In this document: piece after piece, positions 18,381 through 30,785 of the stretch
Position numbering within the stretch: the first letter of the stretch is position 1
How the letters are laid out: the number at the start of each line of letters is the position of its first letter
Assembly: GCA_021817945.1 (NCBI GenBank)
Contig: JAKAFL010000026.1
Span: 1 to 52,220 of the forward strand
Direction of reading: 5' to 3'
DNA from: a bacterium
GTDB taxonomy: Bacteria > Verrucomicrobiota > Verrucomicrobiia > Limisphaerales > UBA11358
Length of the DNA stretch: 52,220 nt
Notes under the pieces: model-generated
What the model saw: the letters and a program-made list of their open reading frames with translations, nothing else
Databases searched by the model: none
What the model was told of the DNA's origin: nothing
Position numbers and translations under genes: made by a program

Positions 18381-19583
18381 TCACTTCTCATCCATAACCA
18401 CTTGCACGGGTCTTTTTCTCCAGTAATTAGCCAGAAGCGACCCGCTGATATTCATCCATGGGCTGAAGATGGCGGCTGCCAGGCCCATGGTGCCCAATTG
18501 ACCCGCAGCGCCTGCAATTCCGGATGCCATTCCACCGTTTTGGATTCCCACCTCAAACGCCACCGATCGGGCCGATGTTTTGTCCAAACCCGCTGCCCGT
18601 GAACAGCCATAGCCCAAGGCGTAACCGATGCTGTTATGCAAAACGGCCACAAGTAAAAGCCACGGTCCAATCGCAATCAATTGGTCCCTGCCTGCGGCGG
18701 TTGTCACCAAGGTGAAATACACGATTCCGGCCATGGACAAGGTGGGCACCCATCGGTCCAGCCATGGCAGCATCCCGGCCAGAACATGGTAGAGCACCCC
18801 AAACAAAATCGCGCCCAAACCGTATTCGCCCAATGGCAACAAAATCCGCGCGGAAGAATGAGGTGGAATAGCCTGGAGCCAAACATCCAGCCAGAGGAGC
18901 ATGGCAAGAATGACCGCGCCAATCCAGGCCAGGACATGGATCAGGCGCCTTTTCGCCGGGGATGTGTGTTTGAGGTAATCATGCAAAAGGGCTGCCCCCA
19001 CGGGCACGAGCACGATTTTGACAATCTCCACCATCAGGTTCAAGGCATGAACCTGCACCAGCGTGCCCGCCAGCCATTTCATCCAAAGCGGCGTCAGAAC
19101 GACAGCCAGCAGGGTTGTGACGGCGGTGATGGTTACGGACAAGGCCAGATTGGATCGAGCAAGATAAGCCATGACATTGGATGCCAGTCCGCTGGAACAT
19201 GAGCCTATTAAGATGACCCCCGCCGCCACCTCGGGTTGGAAGTGGACAAGCTTGGTCAGGATAAACCCCGTGAGGGGCATGACAGTGAACCGGCACAAAA
19301 CACCCACCAGGACGCCCCGTGGCTGCCGGATGACGCCAGAAAAATCATCCAGGCTCATTTGTGTGCCCATGCCAAACATCACCAATTGGACCACGGTCAA
19401 AATGAGCCATGGGCTGCGAAGGTCCAGGGAACCGGCGTGCAAACATTGTTGGGGATGCAACATGGCCACAGTGACGGCCACAAGAATCCAGCCGGTGAAT
19501 TGGTAGCCCCGAAGCGGATTGATCCATCTCAGGCTGGCAGCCAGCAAAACCAAACCCAAAAGAAACCATGCTCCCAGGCTCAA
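18381..19583 (-). CDS. BASS-family (bile acid:Na+ symporter type) transporter
   Basis: Polytopic inner-membrane carrier, 400 residues, with about ten hydrophobic segments. Family marks are GMGTQMSLDDF, LIGSCSSGLASNVMAYLARSN and the conserved EVGIQNGGMASGIA near the C-terminus. BASS proteins import organic anions (bile acids, pyruvate, keto acids, pantoate) with sodium. The start is a TTG at 19583 preceded by AGGGGAG, a good ribosome binding site. It ends the SUMF1-RLP-DUF1537-racemase-BASS run (58 bp gap), so its likely cargo is the acid sugar metabolised by that operon; this is inference from context. It has a C-terminal basic tail (YWRKRP). Confidence 0.9.
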   Translation of the reverse strand: MSLGAWFLLGLVLLAASLRWINPLRGYQFTGWILVAVTVAMLHPQQCLHAGSLDLRSPWLILTVVQLVMFGMGTQMSLDDFSGVIRQPRGVLVGVLCRFTVMPLTGFILTKLVHFQPEVAAGVILIGSCSSGLASNVMAYLARSNLALSVTITAVTTLLAVVLTPLWMKWLAGTLVQVHALNLMVEIVKIVLVPVGAALLHDYLKHTSPAKRRLIHVLAWIGAVILAMLLWLDVWLQAIPPHSSARILLPLGEYGLGAILFGVLYHVLAGMLPWLDRWVPTLSMAGIVYFTLVTTAAGRDQLIAIGPWLLLVAVLHNSIGYALGYGCSRAAGLDKTSARSVAFEVGIQNGGMASGIAGAAGQLGTMGLAAAIFSPWMNISGSLLANYWRKRPVQVVMDEK

Positions 19584-19641
19584 GCCGCTCCCCTTGGTTG
19601 AAGTTCTTTATTCAGGCTGACTATTCCAATCCCGCCACGAG

Positions 19642-20301
19642 TCATAACACGGTGGCCAGGTAATCCACCGCCAGACCCGGGCTGGATAAAACGGGGGCTT
19701 TTCTTTCGTGCTCCGGGATGGATTCCAACACCCGGGCCATGGAGGCCTGGGCCAGCACCACCACATCCACCTGCGCGGAAAGGTCCTTCAATGCCGCCGC
19801 CACCAATTCATCATGCCGGGCCGCCTGGCCGCCCATTAGGGCCTCAAAAGCTCCTTCCACCAATCGCGCCTCCAGTTTTACAGTGCGGCCCTTCATTGCA
19901 GCCCGACGCTGGATCAGGTCGGCAGTCGGATCCAGTGTGGTCCTCAACGTGGCAACCACCCCCACTTTATCACCCAGCATGACGGCCCGGTCTGCCATGG
20001 GCTGGTCCACCCGCAAAACCGGCACTCCAGCCAACAATGCGCCCGCCTCCACCGCAGGACCAATGGAAGAGCATGTCACCATGATATAATCCGCCCCGGC
20101 CAGTTCCGCCGATTCCAGATAGGAAGCCACCCTTCTGGAAATGATGGATGTCAATTTACCAGCGGCCATGATTCCTTTCACCAGGCTGTCATCGGCAATG
20201 TTAAAAACGTGAACACCCGGCAGTTTTTGACTGCAAAGCTGCCCAAACACGGGCACCAGGGTGGCGGAGGTGTGGATGAGACCGAGCGTCTTGGTTTTCA
20301 T
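19642..20301 (-). CDS. Asp/Glu/hydantoin racemase superfamily protein, single-cysteine variant
   Basis: A 219-residue cytosolic protein with the superfamily's two-lobed layout: GLIHTSATLVPVF at the start, MVTCSSIGP with the first catalytic cysteine (about residue 97), and GVVATLRTTLDPT opening the second lobe. The second catalytic position, normally a cysteine, is replaced (VVLAQASMARV). Classical racemases need both cysteines; single-cysteine members catalyse decarboxylation or isomerisation (arylmalonate decarboxylase and maleate isomerase are the known contrasts). Placement between a DUF1537 kinase and a transporter suggests a step in acid-sugar catabolism. Substrate unknown. Confidence 0.8.
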   Translation of the reverse strand: MKTKTLGLIHTSATLVPVFGQLCSQKLPGVHVFNIADDSLVKGIMAAGKLTSIISRRVASYLESAELAGADYIMVTCSSIGPAVEAGALLAGVPVLRVDQPMADRAVMLGDKVGVVATLRTTLDPTADLIQRRAAMKGRTVKLEARLVEGAFEALMGGQAARHDELVAAALKDLSAQVDVVVLAQASMARVLESIPEHERKAPVLSSPGLAVDYLATVL

Positions 20302-20356
20302 AAAAAATCTGAATCTGGTGAGAAAAAATTTTTAAATGGGTTCAGGATTTCCTGGC

Positions 20357-21841
20357 CTATCTTGCACTGTTTCGGTTGGACCGACCTCTTGGACATTCGG
20401 AATTTTCGGGCGCTGATTTTTTGGACAGGGGAGATGCTGACCGGAGATATTCAAAATAGTTTTGAGCGCCCACCTGACCTCCTTTGAACACCACCTCCAA
20501 ACCATGTATGGGGTGACCCGGCGCGTGGGCGCGGCACAACGGCGCCCCTGGCGTCAAAGGCGCAATCATTTCCACGGCTTCAATGCCCAGGGCGCGGGCG
20601 GCATAACTGGATGTGTCTCCTCCCGCAACGCACAGGCGCACCGGGCAGGAGGACTCCAACACACGACCGAGGACCTGTCCTAAAATGGTCCCAAGCACGG
20701 CAGCGGACCGGCCACCCAAAATCCGGGTCACCTGCGGCTGCGCGCCGGACTGGGTGGTATGAATGATCACACTGCGTCCATGGGCCAGGTGACTGCAAGC
20801 CTGCTTGACCGCGCGATTTCCAGCTTGGGCTGCGGTCTCTGGATGGGCGCAGGCCCGGGAATCCAGCCGCACTCCGGCAAAGCCAGCGCCCAAGGCCCAC
20901 CTGATCTGCCCCGAGGTGACCGGGGAACAACTACCCGAACCTGCCAACACCAACCTGCCAGGGCCTGATCCGGCCGTGGTTGGCCTGGTCTCTCCAGAAA
21001 CTGCCAGGCCTTTTCCGGTCACCAACCGCTCCCCGGCCCAATTCCGGGCCAGGGCGGTTTCAATACCGGAAGAACCCACGCTGAACAGAGGCTGGCGGAC
21101 CAGCGCCAATTCATCCAGCAATCTGCCAATCTGCCCCAGATGCCCGGAATGAATGGCATCAAACAAAACCGCCTGAGGCTTGCGCGCCAGCAAGTTTTGC
21201 CAGCTTGCGCGAAAGTCCGATTCCGGCATGTCCAGGCTTAAAATACTGAACAATTCAATGGGCAAATGTGTTTGGGCGGAAAGATGCAGGCGCAAATCCG
21301 CCTCCCGCATGGGGGTGACCGGATGCCGACTGGCTGCCGGATGCCGATCCAGCCGATGCACCGCTCCGCTGCTGCCAATCCCGTATTGGGCGAAGTGATT
21401 CCCGAAAATCGTGTACCGGCCCAGACCAGGGGCCGCAACCAAAAGGGGTATCAGTGGCCCCTTGAAAAGGGGTTGCGCCAATTCCATCACCCGTCCAATG
21501 CTTCCCATGTCAGGGGAGGAATCAAATGTGGAACAGACCTTATAATGCACATGCCGCGGCCTGAGGCGTTTCAATTGCTTCAAAACCGGGGGCAACACCT
21601 GCGCCAGTTTTTTGCATCCCAACGCCCGCGTCATTCCGGCCACTCCCACCGCCTGCAAACCTTCATACTGGGCCAGGCGGGAGGGCGAGGGCGCATCCAT
21701 AAAAAGCAGCGTGCGCACGCCGGCGAGGGTGAGTTGCTCCAGCGCATCGGTCGAACCCGTGAAATCGTCCCCGTAATAGGCCAGCAAAAGTCCCGATTCA
21801 CACTTGGGAACACTGGCTGGTTTGCTTCGCATTCGTGTCAT
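20357..21841 (-). CDS. Four-carbon acid sugar kinase family protein (DUF1537, OtnK/OiaK-like)
   Basis: ATP-dependent kinase of the two-domain DUF1537 family, which phosphorylates aldonate-type sugar acids (erythronate, threonate, 3-oxo-isoapionate). The 494-residue protein has the N-terminal substrate-domain signature YYGDDFTGSTDALEQL and VCSTFDSSPDMGSIGR, and the C-terminal nucleotide-domain marks VLAGSGSCSPVT and CVAGGDTSSYAARALGIEA. Its ATG follows the RuBisCO-like gene's stop after three bases, indicating translational coupling. With that neighbour, 3-oxo-isoapionate kinase (OiaK) is the best-fitting known role, though substrate specificity cannot be read from sequence. The last 25 residues are basic and not family-conserved. 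Confidence 0.88.
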   Translation of the reverse strand: MTRMRSKPASVPKCESGLLLAYYGDDFTGSTDALEQLTLAGVRTLLFMDAPSPSRLAQYEGLQAVGVAGMTRALGCKKLAQVLPPVLKQLKRLRPRHVHYKVCSTFDSSPDMGSIGRVMELAQPLFKGPLIPLLVAAPGLGRYTIFGNHFAQYGIGSSGAVHRLDRHPAASRHPVTPMREADLRLHLSAQTHLPIELFSILSLDMPESDFRASWQNLLARKPQAVLFDAIHSGHLGQIGRLLDELALVRQPLFSVGSSGIETALARNWAGERLVTGKGLAVSGETRPTTAGSGPGRLVLAGSGSCSPVTSGQIRWALGAGFAGVRLDSRACAHPETAAQAGNRAVKQACSHLAHGRSVIIHTTQSGAQPQVTRILGGRSAAVLGTILGQVLGRVLESSCPVRLCVAGGDTSSYAARALGIEAVEMIAPLTPGAPLCRAHAPGHPIHGLEVVFKGGQVGAQNYFEYLRSASPLSKKSAPENSECPRGRSNRNSAR

Positions 21842-21844
21842 GGC

Positions 21845-23095
21845 TCAGGCTGATCCGCCAAATTTTTCCTTGGAAATTTTCAGTGCCGGGTATTTGAGGA
21901 CAGCCTGCGACTGATCCAAGCCCTCCACCGCCGCTTCCCACCAGAGGCGCAGGGAACGCACCCCCTGGGCGGGGCCTTCCGGATGCGCCATGATACCACC
22001 GCCCGCCATGTAGAGGAGGTCCACCGTGCGGGTGCGGCGATAGGTTTCCGGCGCCTGGCCGCCCCATTGCCCTGATGACACGACCGGCAGAACGTTGCGC
22101 TGCCCGGCAATGGGCTGCCGACACGCCTTGATGGACTGGGTGACCGAGTCATCGCTTTCCCAAAATTTGTTGGAAATGCCATTCACATGAATTTGGTCCA
22201 CTCCCGCAAGCCTCCAGATTTTTTGGTAGGTTTGGAAATCCAAACCTAAAAATGGATGGCGATTCAGCATTCCCCATCCATTCCGGTGGCCGTGAATAGC
22301 CAGGGCCCCCAGGTCAGCCATTTTTTTTGCCCCGGCCAAACCCGTGCTGTTCAACGAAATCATCGCACAGGAGCCCTTCGATGCGACGATGTGGTCGTAA
22401 TTCCGCCGCATTTCATCCATCTCGCCACTGATATTAAAGGCATACATCACCTGCTTGCCAGTTTGCTGGGCGTGGTCTTGAATCACTCGCATCACCGCCT
22501 CAACCCGTTTCACAAAGGGCGAATGCGGGGGATCAGCCATCAATTCATCATCCTTGATGAAATCAATGCCAGCCTGGGCCAGAGTCCGCACCAACCCTGC
22601 GGTCTCCTCCGGGGAAAGTCCAATGCTGGGTTTGATGATGGTGCCAATCAAAGGTCGGTTTGCGGCCTGGCATAATTCCCGGGTGCCTTCCACCCCAAAT
22701 TGCGGCCCCCGAAAATGCCTGCAAAATGCCTCCGGCAATTCCAAATCCACCAGTTTCAAACCGGAAAACTGGGACAACTCGTAGAGATTGCCCTGGACCG
22801 TGGAAACCAGCGTGGGAAGGTTAAAACCAAAGTTTTCGACCGGCCATGAAACTTTGATTTCCGCCCGCTGAAATCCACGGTCACTCCTGGCCCTGCAGCC
22901 GGGCAAGCTGGGTTCAGCCACCCTGTCCAGCAGGAGCACCTCCTCAACCCGGGCGGCAAAACGCTCCTTCAAGGCGGCGGTTTCACCCGGAATGGGAACA
23001 AAAGTGCCGGAGGACTGCTCCCCGGCAAGAACCGCTGCAGCTTGATCCACGGGCATTGAGGTTTCGATACGGTAAGTTGCAATGAGGCGCTCCAT
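21845..23095 (-). CDS. RuBisCO-like protein (form IV), OiaX-like decarboxylase candidate
   Basis: A 416-residue RuBisCO large-chain homologue. Positions corresponding to RuBisCO catalytic residues: E60 and T65 (E26, T31), N123 (N103 in QGNLYEL), K175 (K155 in IKPS), K201-D203-E204 (K181, D183, E184 in KDDE), H294-R295 (H270, R271), H327 (H303) and K334 (K310). K177 is serine (S157) and G381 is glutamine, so the metal and carbamate site is intact but carboxylation is not expected. Known RLP reactions are enolisation or decarboxylation; with a DUF1537 kinase 3 bp downstream the closest described case is 3-oxo-isoapionate-4-phosphate decarboxylase. It starts 12 bp after the SUMF1-like gene. Family certain, reaction inferred. 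Confidence 0.93.
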   Translation of the reverse strand: MERLIATYRIETSMPVDQAAAVLAGEQSSGTFVPIPGETAALKERFAARVEEVLLLDRVAEPSLPGCRARSDRGFQRAEIKVSWPVENFGFNLPTLVSTVQGNLYELSQFSGLKLVDLELPEAFCRHFRGPQFGVEGTRELCQAANRPLIGTIIKPSIGLSPEETAGLVRTLAQAGIDFIKDDELMADPPHSPFVKRVEAVMRVIQDHAQQTGKQVMYAFNISGEMDEMRRNYDHIVASKGSCAMISLNSTGLAGAKKMADLGALAIHGHRNGWGMLNRHPFLGLDFQTYQKIWRLAGVDQIHVNGISNKFWESDDSVTQSIKACRQPIAGQRNVLPVVSSGQWGGQAPETYRRTRTVDLLYMAGGGIMAHPEGPAQGVRSLRLWWEAAVEGLDQSQAVLKYPALKISKEKFGGSA

Positions 23096-23107
23096 TGAAA
23101 AGGATGT

Positions 23108-23965
23108 TTAAATCTTGGGGTTTTCTGAAAACACACAGCGGAACCCGGTAGCCACGCTAAACCTGTCAGGTCCCGCATGGGAACGCGATCCCGACCACAA
23201 GCTTCTCGGACCACAATTAATCCAGGCGCTGCCACGCAAGGTACGGGCAGGCTTCCCGGGTTCGTAAAAGTCCTGGCACCATTCCAAGGCATTCCCTGCC
23301 ATATCGTACAGCCCAAGTCGGTTGGGGGCAAAACGACCCACGGGCGCGGTGGTCACATACCCGTCATTATAACCTTCGATATGAGGCCAACGACCAAAAA
23401 AAACGAAGGCCGATTCATCCGCAAAATTGCCTGCCCCGGATGGGGGTGGGAATGTTGTTCCCCAGGGAAACACATTGGGGACCTGGCCATTTCGCGCACG
23501 GGGCGTCCTGCCACTTTCACACCCCGCCAAACCCACCGCTACACTCCACTCCGTGTCCGTGGGAAGCCGGTAGGCGGCTTCCGGACCAATCCGCTTCTGC
23601 CTTCGCTCCTCCTGGGTAAGCCACTGGCAAAAGCTCGTGGCATCCCGCCAACTCACATTGACCACGGGATAATTTGGCCCTATCGAAACCGGTACTTTGT
23701 CGTGATACAACGCATGCTCCCAGTTAGTGCCATCCAGGTGCGGCTTTGTCCGGGCGAAGCATGCAAAATTGCGCATCGTTGTCTCATGAATGCAAAATAA
23801 AACATCCGTGCCATCCACCGGCACAAACACCATTCCCAAGCTGTTGGTCCATCGCATTCCATTCAGGGGCATGCCCTGGGCGCCCGCAGGCAAAAACCCC
23901 ACGAATAATGCCCACGCCAAAAGAATCGGAGCGGGAATCATCAGGAGCGGTTTGTTCATCGGCAT
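23108..23965 (-). CDS. Secreted SUMF1/formylglycine-generating-enzyme-like protein
   Basis: A 285-residue protein with a hydrophobic signal peptide (about residues 8-29, ending GAQG) and a SUMF1 fold: GMVFVPVDGTDVLF, YPVVNVSWRDATSFCQWLT, YRLPTDTEWSVAVG, LGLYDMAGNALEWCQDFY, RGSAWINCG and FRCVF. The Cys-x4-Cys copper site of true formylglycine-generating enzymes is absent, so sulfatase activation is unlikely; many such proteins are binding or structural modules. It heads the RuBisCO-like operon and faces the secreted glycosidases across 123 bp, which hints at a periplasmic role in the same polysaccharide system. Confidence 0.87.
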   Translation of the reverse strand: MPMNKPLLMIPAPILLAWALFVGFLPAGAQGMPLNGMRWTNSLGMVFVPVDGTDVLFCIHETTMRNFACFARTKPHLDGTNWEHALYHDKVPVSIGPNYPVVNVSWRDATSFCQWLTQEERRQKRIGPEAAYRLPTDTEWSVAVGLAGCESGRTPRARNGQVPNVFPWGTTFPPPSGAGNFADESAFVFFGRWPHIEGYNDGYVTTAPVGRFAPNRLGLYDMAGNALEWCQDFYEPGKPARTLRGSAWINCGPRSLWSGSRSHAGPDRFSVATGFRCVFSENPKI

Positions 23966-28653
<4,688 letters not shown>

Positions 28654-28690
28654 AACAGGTTGGGGAAGCCTGGCCAGCTTGACCCAATGC

Positions 28691-28723
28691 AAAAAGCCAC
28701 GGACAGGAATTGTCCGTGGCTTT
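28691..28723. terminator. Bidirectional Rho-independent terminator between GH28 and rplI
   Basis: A perfect 13 bp stem (28693-28705 with 28711-28723, AAAGCCACGGACA) with a 5-nt loop. On the minus strand it ends in five T directly after the stem; on the plus strand three T follow, with another T-run at 28732. It sits between two convergent genes and can serve both. Confidence 0.9.
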
Positions 28724-28739
28724 AGGAATGCTTTTTATG

Positions 28740-29345
28740 TTACTCCTTGGCGGCCTTGGCTTTTTTGGCGCCTTTTTCGGGCTTGGCTTCCGCCACAGGT
28801 TCCTTATCGGAGCTTTTCTCGGGGCGTTTTGAGCGTTTTTCAGTGTGCGGTTTGGCTTCCACCACAGGCGCGACAGGAGCGGCAACCGGGGTGGCGCTCT
28901 CCACGCGGACCTTCAGAGAACTTTTGACCTCCGCGTGCAAACGCAGTTCCACTTCGAATTCACCCAGGGATTTGACGGGCGATTCCAGGTGGATTTTTTT
29001 CTTGTCCAGGGTGACATCGAATTGATGCTTCAGTTCATCCGCAATCATCCCTGCGGTGACAGCCCCGAAAAGCTTGCCGTCATCCCCGGTCTTGACCTTG
29101 ACCACGCAAATGAGCTTCGAGATGCTCTTGCCCAATTCGCTCATGGTGTTGAATTCATGGGCTTCACGCTCGGCACGGCGTTGTTTCAAGACCTCCAGGC
29201 GCCGCTTGTTGGCGGACGTCAACGGAATGGCCAAGCCTTCCGGGAAGAGATAATTGCGGGCATACCCTGCCGCGACCCTGACCTGGTCGGATTCACCGCC
29301 CAAGCCTACAATGTTGTGAGTAAGAATAACTTCAGTTTTAGCCAT
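28740..29345 (-). CDS. rplI: 50S ribosomal protein L9 with Lys/Ala/Glu-rich tail
   Basis: Binds 23S rRNA and stabilises the L1 stalk region. Residues 1-148 are ordinary L9: EVILTHNIVGLGG, the YARNYLFPEGLA helix start, the long connecting helix and the C-terminal domain with TDGDDGKLFGAVT-like spacing (seen as VKTGDDGKLFGAVT). The protein is 201 residues because of a tail of about 50 residues rich in Lys, Pro, Ala and Glu (EKRSKRPEKSSDKEP and EKGAKKAKAAKE). It is last in the prs-rplY-pth-rpsF-ssb-rplI operon and is followed by a terminator. Confidence 0.97.
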   Translation of the reverse strand: MAKTEVILTHNIVGLGGESDQVRVAAGYARNYLFPEGLAIPLTSANKRRLEVLKQRRAEREAHEFNTMSELGKSISKLICVVKVKTGDDGKLFGAVTAGMIADELKHQFDVTLDKKKIHLESPVKSLGEFEVELRLHAEVKSSLKVRVESATPVAAPVAPVVEAKPHTEKRSKRPEKSSDKEPVAEAKPEKGAKKAKAAKE

Positions 29346-29377
29346 ACAGAAATTGGTTTAGATTCAATGGACTCCGG

Positions 29378-29842
29378 TCAAAATGGCACGTCATCGCTTT
29401 CGGGAGGGGCATCGCCCATGCCTGGGTCTGATTCCGGCGCGGGAGCCGGCGCGGACGCGGCGCGGGGCGGTTTGGGGCCGGAAGCAGGCGCACCTTCGCC
29501 ACCGCCCTGGGCTGCGCCCAGAAATTGAACTGTTTCAGCCACAACACCCAGCCGACTGCGCTTCTGCCCGGTTTGTTTGTCATCCCATTGGTCCAGCTTC
29601 AAGCGACCCTCCACCAGCATGGGCTTGCCCTTGCGCATATATTGGCCCACATTTTCAGCGGTGCGCCCAAAAATGTCCACATCCACAAAAGTGACTTCCT
29701 CTTTTTTCTCGCCCGCTTCGTTGGTCCACACCCGGTTGACCGCAAGGCCAACCTTGGCAATAGCGGTGCCTTTGGGTGTGTAGCGCAACTCAGGGTCGCG
29801 CGTCAGGTTTCCCACCAAAATCACCTTGTTGAAGCTGGCCAT
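29378..29842 (-). CDS. ssb: Single-stranded DNA-binding protein
   Basis: Coats single-stranded DNA in replication, recombination and repair. The 154-residue protein has the OB fold (residues 1-110: KVILVGNLTRDPELRYTPKG, VDVDIFGRTAENVGQYM, GRLKLDQWDDKQTGQK), a Pro/Ala/Gly-rich linker and the acidic partner-binding tip ending DDVPF, matching the E. coli DDIPF. It lies between rpsF and rplI (12 bp after rpsF), the classical arrangement except that rpsR is absent. Confidence 0.97.
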   Translation of the reverse strand: MASFNKVILVGNLTRDPELRYTPKGTAIAKVGLAVNRVWTNEAGEKKEEVTFVDVDIFGRTAENVGQYMRKGKPMLVEGRLKLDQWDDKQTGQKRSRLGVVAETVQFLGAAQGGGEGAPASGPKPPRAASAPAPAPESDPGMGDAPPESDDVPF

Positions 29843-29854
29843 GTTGAAATGAGG

Positions 29855-30160
29855 TTACTTGGCTTCCACCGGTTTCTGCGCATGGGTGAAAATCACACGG
29901 AACACATCAGTGTTCAGCGCAAATTTGCCCTGCAACTGGGCCACGACTTCCGCTTTGGCCTCGAAAATGATGTTGGCATAAAAACCGCCCGTGTGCTTTT
30001 TATCCGCCACGCGGGAAAAGCTTTTTTTATCCATTTTTTGAATGGTCTCGACCTTGCCGCCTGCCGCGGAGATGTCCGCAGAGACCTTGTCGAGCACATC
30101 CTTCACACCTTCTTCTTTTCCTGAAAGGTTCAGGATGAACAGTCCTTCGTATCGTTTCAC
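29855..30160 (-). CDS. rpsF: 30S ribosomal protein S6
   Basis: Component of the small-subunit platform, usually paired with S18. The 101 residues match the family: KRYEGLFILNL at the start, GGKVETIQKMDKKSFSR in the middle and FRVIFTHAQ at the end. The start is GTG 30160, one base after the pth stop, so it is closely coupled to pth. No rpsR gene is between rpsF and ssb or elsewhere in the window. Confidence 0.96.
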   Translation of the reverse strand: MKRYEGLFILNLSGKEEGVKDVLDKVSADISAAGGKVETIQKMDKKSFSRVADKKHTGGFYANIIFEAKAEVVAQLQGKFALNTDVFRVIFTHAQKPVEAK

Positions 30161-30161
30161 T

Positions 30162-30758
30162 TTATTTATTTTTTTCAGTATCTGCGAGGCCGTTAAACTG
30201 GCTCATCGCTTTTTGCAATCCCGCTGCCAGCCAACAATCCACCTGGCTGACCGCCCGTTCCATCACTTTTCCCAACAAATTTGTCTCAGATGCCTCAAAA
30301 CTGCCCAGCACGTGCCCGGCAATCTCCCGCATCCCGTCACGACGACCTATCCCGATGCGAAGTCGCGGGAATTGGGCCGATCCCAAGTGGCTTTGGACCG
30401 AGTCCAGCCCATGATGCCCGCCGCTTCCGCCACCCGGCCTCATCCGAATCTCGCCCAAGGGCAAATCCGCATCGTCCACCGCCACCAACACATTATCCAA
30501 GGCCATCCGGTAAAAACCGAAGATAGCCGATACCGCCTCGCCACTCAAGTTCATGAACGTGACGGGCTGCGCCAATAAAACCGTTCGCCCATGGACCTGA
30601 CCCCGCGCCAGCCTGGCACTGAACTTTTTTTCCATGGACCATTCCCACTTCCACTGCCGGGCCAGGCATTCCACCAGCATGTAACCCGCATTGTGGCGGG
30701 TCCGGGCGTACTCCGCGCCCGGGTTTCCCAAACCCACAATGAGAGCCCCGAACTGCAT
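30162..30758 (-). CDS. pth: Peptidyl-tRNA hydrolase
   Basis: Cleaves the ester bond of peptidyl-tRNAs released prematurely from ribosomes. The 198-residue product has VGLGNPGAEYARTRHNAG (catalytic His in RHNAG), QPVTFMNLSG with the tRNA-contact Asn, VAVDDADLPLGEIRMRPGGG with the Asp partner, and GGHHGLDSV. All catalytic residues are present. ATG 30758 is chosen over a TTG two codons upstream. It lies 27 bp after rplY and is coupled to rpsF. Confidence 0.96.
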   Translation of the reverse strand: MQFGALIVGLGNPGAEYARTRHNAGYMLVECLARQWKWEWSMEKKFSARLARGQVHGRTVLLAQPVTFMNLSGEAVSAIFGFYRMALDNVLVAVDDADLPLGEIRMRPGGGSGGHHGLDSVQSHLGSAQFPRLRIGIGRRDGMREIAGHVLGSFEASETNLLGKVMERAVSQVDCWLAAGLQKAMSQFNGLADTEKNK

Positions 30759-30785
30759 TTCCAAGTCGGGAAAACCCCGACCAAA

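Noticed and set aside
23108..23965. SUMF1-like gene as a true formylglycine-generating enzyme for sulfatases
   Set aside because: The catalytic Cys-x4-Cys copper site is missing and no sulfatase is in the window.
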